DNA from: Eonycteris spelaea
Taxonomy: Eukaryota; Chordata; Mammalia; Chiroptera; Pteropodidae
Length of the DNA stretch: 64,000 bases
Direction: 5' to 3'
Assembly (NCBI GenBank): GCA_003508835.1
Contig: PUFA01000022.1
Location: 6,820,001 to 6,884,000 of the forward strand
Shown: piece by piece, positions 60,003-64,000 of the stretch
Numbering within the stretch: position 1 is the first letter of the stretch
How the letters are laid out: every line of letters begins with the position of its first letter
The notes under the pieces: generated by a model
Seen by the model: the letters and a program-made list of their open reading frames with translations, nothing else
What the model was told of the DNA's origin: nothing
Databases searched by the model: none
Position numbers and translations under genes: made by a program

Positions 60003-60400
60003 TGGTTTGGTTACATAGCACCAGTGAAGGTCCTATTTTAATTATTATGGCAGGAAAACAAATTATCTCAAAGCCTAGGAGCTTCACACAATTTTATTTT
60101 TTTAATAGTTCTCTTTCTGGTCTCTATGCACTTGTAGTCAGCTATGGTTAAGGCTGCAGAGTCGTCTGAATGTCCAGAATGGCCTGCTTGCATGCCAGGC
60201 ATTTAGGATCTCTACTGTAGACTGAAACCCATAACATGGCCTGTTTTTGAGGCCTGGGCTTCCTTACAGTACAGCAAGCAGTTCAGGATTCAACACGCGA
60301 GTGTTTTGGTGTACAAGAAAGACGCTCCATAGCCCTTTATGATTGAAATTACATGTTATTACTCTGACATAGTCAACTAGTCTCAACAGTCTATACTATA
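60003..60400 (+). mobile_element. Ancient interspersed repeat (family not named), copy 2
   Basis: Resembles the same family as the copy at 57 kb: TTATTATGGCAGGAAAACAA, GCTATGGTTAAGGCTGCAGA, a CATAACATGGCCTG element, GCTTCCTTACAGTACAGCAA and AGCCCTTTATGATTGAAATT. It is more diverged than copy 1 and lies between the putative LTR and the ERV integrase, so it may be nested in the provirus remnant. Confidence 0.55.
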
Positions 60401-60422
60401 TATATTACATATATATAGTATA
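60392..60422. repeat. AT-rich inverted repeat, 14-bp arms
   Basis: TATACTATATATAT and its exact reverse complement are separated by three bases. A potential cruciform at the end of the repeat copy. Confidence 0.9.
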
Positions 60423-61139
60423 TACTTCTATATGTATAAATAAGTGAGAAGAGAGAAACACAGATAACTACAGGTATCCTCATTCCTTTAAAAATTCTCA
60501 AGACTTGGTTGACATTTATAGCATTTATGTTCCACTACTCATTCCAAGTTCACTTCACTCTTTCTGAGCACCTCACCTTGTCAACATTCGTTATTCAAAA
60601 GTGGAAGGGCAGTTACTGGAATTTTATTCTTGGCAGTTTAGGTCTCTTGATCGTCATGCCAGTTTAGATATTTCTAATTTACAATGCACGTGGCAGGACT
60701 GAGATGTATTAAGATGATCCACTGATTTGGGGAAACACTACTCCCTTTCCCAATTTTGTTGTGGCAAATATATTAAATCTAATTTCAAAGATCAAGCACC
60801 AAAGAAAAAAATAGTGCCGTCTTTTTTGTTTTTGTTTTGGTGACATGAAGTTTCCAAAAATTCCTGGTCAAAATTGTTATTTTTTTTAGTTTAGTGATCT
60901 CCTTCTTAAAACCCTGTGGAAGCATCCCTTGGTTGCCAAATTATTAAAGTGTGCAGAAGCTGAAGAGATGGAAAGTAAACTTTTCTATTTCATCAGGTTT
61001 AACTGTACATATTTTATGTATTTGATTATGTAATTATATAAAATTATACAACCTTCAGAGGAGTTACTATTAAATACATCCATTAATACCAGAATACACG
61101 ACTCTGGCCATAGAAAATAACTCCCTGAAATACAAAACC
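60423..61139. other. Unannotated sequence between repeat and ERV integrase
   Basis: AT-rich and possibly decayed ERV 3' sequence. No frame or motif is readable. Confidence 0.4.
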
Positions 61140-61600
61140 CCAAAAGTACCTGGGGTTTTCCTCATCTATTTGAAAGTAGTTGATACTTCAGAAGTATTTT
61201 CTTCTCTAAGAGCACGGATATGAAGTATAGGATATGCTTCTGGTATATCCTGTATGAGGCCAGTTGCCTTACTTATTTTGTGGTAAAATAAATCCCTTGA
61301 TAAAAATAAATGTTGTATGTGAAAACCTGATTAAAAATAAGATACTTTAGATATCAATTAAAAGTGTGTTTATAACAGCTCAGTGGACAGGAAAGTCATA
61401 ATTATTTCTATAAATGTATTTATTATAGTCAGGAAGAATTACTGAACTCTCCCTTAAAAAAGTTCCTGATAAAATCATTCCACTACGAGGTAGCTGGTTG
61501 ACTCCCCCAGGATATGACATCATATACCTAGTTCTCTGCAATTTGCGGATCAGGCATTTAGCATTATTAGACATTGGCGATATTCATATTATTTAGCCTG
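61140..61600 (-). pseudogene. ERV pol fossil: integrase region
   Basis: The minus-strand frame at 61574-61380 reads NAKCLIRKLQRTRYM, then PGGVNQLPRSGMIL, then YNKYIYRNNYDFP. These follow the order of the end of the zinc-binding region, the start of the catalytic core and the strand after the first acidic residue. A second piece in another frame at about 61270-61310 resembles the next core block (FYQGIYFTTK-like). Key acidic residues are changed and frames are shifted, so it is inactive. It resembles the ERV piece at 15.4-16.1 kb and may be the same broad family. Confidence 0.7.
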
Positions 61601-63300
61601 TGCATAATCTCCATCCCCAACACAATGGCCGTGTTTCATGAACCCATTGAGCAATAGCCAGGAAAAATATGGGAAGAAGCTGATTGACAGCCTCAATACA
61701 GGACACCTTGTTCCTCCAGTTATTGACACTGTAATGAAACTGTAAATGCGGGTTCAGAGAAAGATGGGGGAGTAAGCACAGAGGGAAATTAAAATCTGCT
61801 CAAGCTGAGTCTTGAATATACAACATCCAATTCTAAGACCATTCTTCTGGGTATGACTGGCTTGATGGCTTTTGGGTCAAATAACACCAGGTTTATGATG
61901 AAAAGTTCAAGACTTAATAGTCACTTTTTTTCTCTTCATGAGGCATTCAGTATTTACATGGCACAATAACAAGCTAAGAATTATTTTGGTCACTTCAAAT
62001 AGAGCCTAGATTTGCTCCAGAACCTTGGTAGCCTCTGCTCTACCTTGTCTAGTTAAGCTTATGATAGGCTTTGACAATCATTCTGACCAGGCAAGCATTT
62101 TAAATATCATTATATTCAATAACAAAAACCTTTTCTTGTTCTAAGTCTAACTCAAAACTGGAAGTCTGATGGGCCACTAAGTAAATGTGTCAAGGTGATA
62201 TAATTAAATATAGTATCGGTTCCCTCTAGAATCTAGAGGCTTGCCAACCACTATCCTTCTTCCTCAGTGGTAGAGGAAGCAGATTGAAGCAACTCGTCCT
62301 TTCTTCTGGATGAGATATCCTCACATGTTCAGATCTAGAAATGCCAGGAACTGGCATATGCCCGTACTGTTTCAGGCTATCATTCCCATATTCTGGCATC
62401 CATTAGCTACTGCTCCTCGATCAATAGGTACTATCAGCAAGTAAGGTGTGGTGAGGTAATTAAAGTCTCTGCAGACTGAATTATATTGGAGAAACAGAGT
62501 GTTGTATAGCCTTAAGCAGACTAGTGAAGATTTACTGTTTGACCTGTTTTGAGAAAAGCATAATTCTTACTCTGTTCTTCTGATTATTGGGATGGCAAAA
62601 AAACCAAACAAACAAAAAAACCACACACAGACAAAACAAACAAACAAACAAACAAAAAAGCCATAACATTTAATAGACCAATAGCTTCCTAATTGGTATC
62701 AGGGGCCATCTTAATTCATTGCAATAAAAATAATTTAAAAATTAACATAAATACAGATGGTCATCACCTAATTGAGTTTCGAATAATCCTTTATTATTTT
62801 CTAAGACTCATTTTTCTTCTTCACAAGTAAAATGAACAGAGGTGTGACAGAGGCCATTCCTACCCCCTCTTTGATGGTTTTGAGAATGACCCTCCATTTT
62901 GTAACACCTCCAGAGATTCATTGTTGCTTTTGATTTACTATTTTGATAAGGACAGGGAGCTCTAAAGTCTGCCAATTAGCTTGTCAACCGATAGCCCTCA
63001 CTTCACAAGGAAGTACTGTGGGAATTTTACAAGTGTCTGAGTGTTTATATTCTAACCACACACTCAGAAACTGGCACAATCACCCAGCATGAGTTCATAA
63101 ACAGAGTAAATTCCATTTATCATCTGACCTCCATAAGCCCTCACTTTGATCAATGAAGCACTGTGGCATTCTAGATCCAGGATAACAGAATTAGTGTAGA
63201 GCCAGCATTGACTTATTCCAGAGAAGAATATATATAGAATATATATGTATATTTTCCCCCTCCCCCCAGTGTGCATTGCTCCAGTAAAGTCAGTAAATTA
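61601..63300 (-). pseudogene. Probable upstream ERV pol remnant
   Basis: This lies 5' of the integrase in minus orientation, where reverse transcriptase and RNase H sequence would be expected. The minus strand has stretches with the texture of old ERV coding DNA (for example around 62230-62560), but I cannot identify catalytic motifs. It is interrupted by a CAAA microsatellite at 62598-62660. A 70-codon minus frame at 63064-63276 has no domain. The assignment rests mainly on position. Confidence 0.35.
62598..62660 (+). repeat. (CAAA)n microsatellite
   Basis: CAAA units with A-run and CACA interruptions. Confidence 0.95.
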
Positions 63301-63947
63301 AAATAGACCTCTTTGGGAAAGACTGGGAGGTAAATGTACTGTATATACTTAAGATGTCTTTAACCAGATATGTGACTTTCCCTTTATTCAAAAAATTTGT
63401 TTTTAAGAGAAATGATATATAGAATTTGATGACATAAAGTAAAGCTCCATCTGATGATTTAATTCAGAATGCTCTCTTCATCAGATTGAAGTTTGTTTGT
63501 TTGTTTGCTTGTTTGGTTAAATAGTACAGTCTTAATGGGTTTTCTTAGGGATCGTATGATCTACTAGCTGCTAACAAAATCTCTGTCAGTCAGATGCTAC
63601 TGATTTGTCACCTTTTCTCTTCTGCTTAGTTCAATAATCATTGGTTCTATGGTTAAAGGATGTTGTGTTATATGTTTGCCTTTACAACCAAGATAATTCT
63701 ATAATTACTACTGAATAGTTAATGAATATCAACAGAAGCATGTTCCACTTCTATTCTCAGCCCACAGAAGATAGCCATTTACATTGCATCTCCAAGAAGT
63801 TGACACTCCACTTACTAATGGCATTCTCAGTGGCTTTGTAAAGTTATTCACTAGAAAAGAATTTGAGGATCTAACATTGACATGATGACTCCACTTGATC
63901 ATGGTATGATTGAAATTTGCTGATGGTGGAACTTGAATGTCTTCACC

Positions 63948-63978
<31 letters not shown>

Positions 63979-64000
63979 TGATATGTGAAGTGATGGATGT
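63301..64000. other. Unannotated sequence to window edge
   Basis: Contains a TTTG microsatellite (63491-63516) and a 29-A run (63948-63976). No gene recognised. Confidence 0.5.
63948..63976 (+). repeat. 29-A tract
   Basis: A homopolymer near the window end. It could be a retroposon tail, but no AATAAA signal is near and the downstream flank is cut by the window. Confidence 0.95.

Noticed and set aside
1..64000. CRISPR arrays, tRNA genes, bacterial operons or phage modules
   Set aside because: No regularly spaced identical repeats with unique spacers, no cloverleaf-forming tRNA sequence and no long coding frames were seen; composition and repeats are mammalian.

Overview
The window reads as a gene-poor, strongly AT-rich stretch of a placental mammal nuclear genome. 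I base this on ancient mammalian repeats recognisable by eye: MIR and L2 fragments, MLT1-type MaLR LTRs, several generations of L1, and decayed endogenous retrovirus (ERV) pol pieces, together with long CA/GT, TTTC and poly-A/T microsatellites. I found no bacterial-style operon, CRISPR array, tRNA gene or convincing protein-coding exon. The longest open frames (178, 137, 130 and 121 codons) fall in an ERV fossil, a CpG-rich unexplained block, a TTTC/TCTG microsatellite and an unexplained GC-richer block. No young lineage-specific SINE was recognised, so the species is not resolved. The 3' end of the L1 at 50.7-51.9 kb looks laurasiatherian, possibly bat-like, but this is a weak guess from memory.

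Layout: 1-4.9 kb is AT-rich unique sequence with a perfect 24-bp palindrome. An MLT1-like LTR lies at 4.88-5.29 kb, an antisense MIR at about 10 kb and an L1 3' UTR at 11.9-12.4 kb. A possible retroposed 3' UTR with poly-A lies at 13.7-14.2 kb, followed by a G-quadruplex motif (14.87 kb), an LTR-like block and an ERV integrase fossil (15.4-16.1 kb). L2 fragments lie at 18.6-19.2, 28.9-30.0 and about 43.8-44.2 kb. At 30.2-30.5 kb a full-length but mutated 5S rRNA retrocopy sits inside an antisense L1 3' end. A CpG-rich block (33.0-33.5 kb) is followed by an L1 copy that lost the middle of ORF2 (34.0-35.4 kb). From 37 to 44 kb there are scattered MIRs, a possible hAT element and a second MLT1-like LTR.

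From 47.2 kb there are CA/CT microsatellites and two unique blocks that look like candidate conserved non-coding elements (48.1-48.7 and 49.5-49.9 kb). These are followed by a 5'-truncated L1 (50.7-51.9 kb), a large TTTC/TCTG tract (54.1-54.4 kb), decayed antisense L1 pieces, a TG/CG tract with Z-DNA potential (56.6 kb) and two copies of one old repeat (57 and 60 kb). At the right end is a minus-strand ERV fossil with a readable integrase (61.2-61.6 kb) and a possible 3' LTR at 59.5 kb.

No set of genes works together here. The content fits an intergenic desert or a large intron with mobile-element remnants and possible distal regulatory elements. I did not find a new biological system. Family names come from remembered consensus features and need RepeatMasker confirmation.
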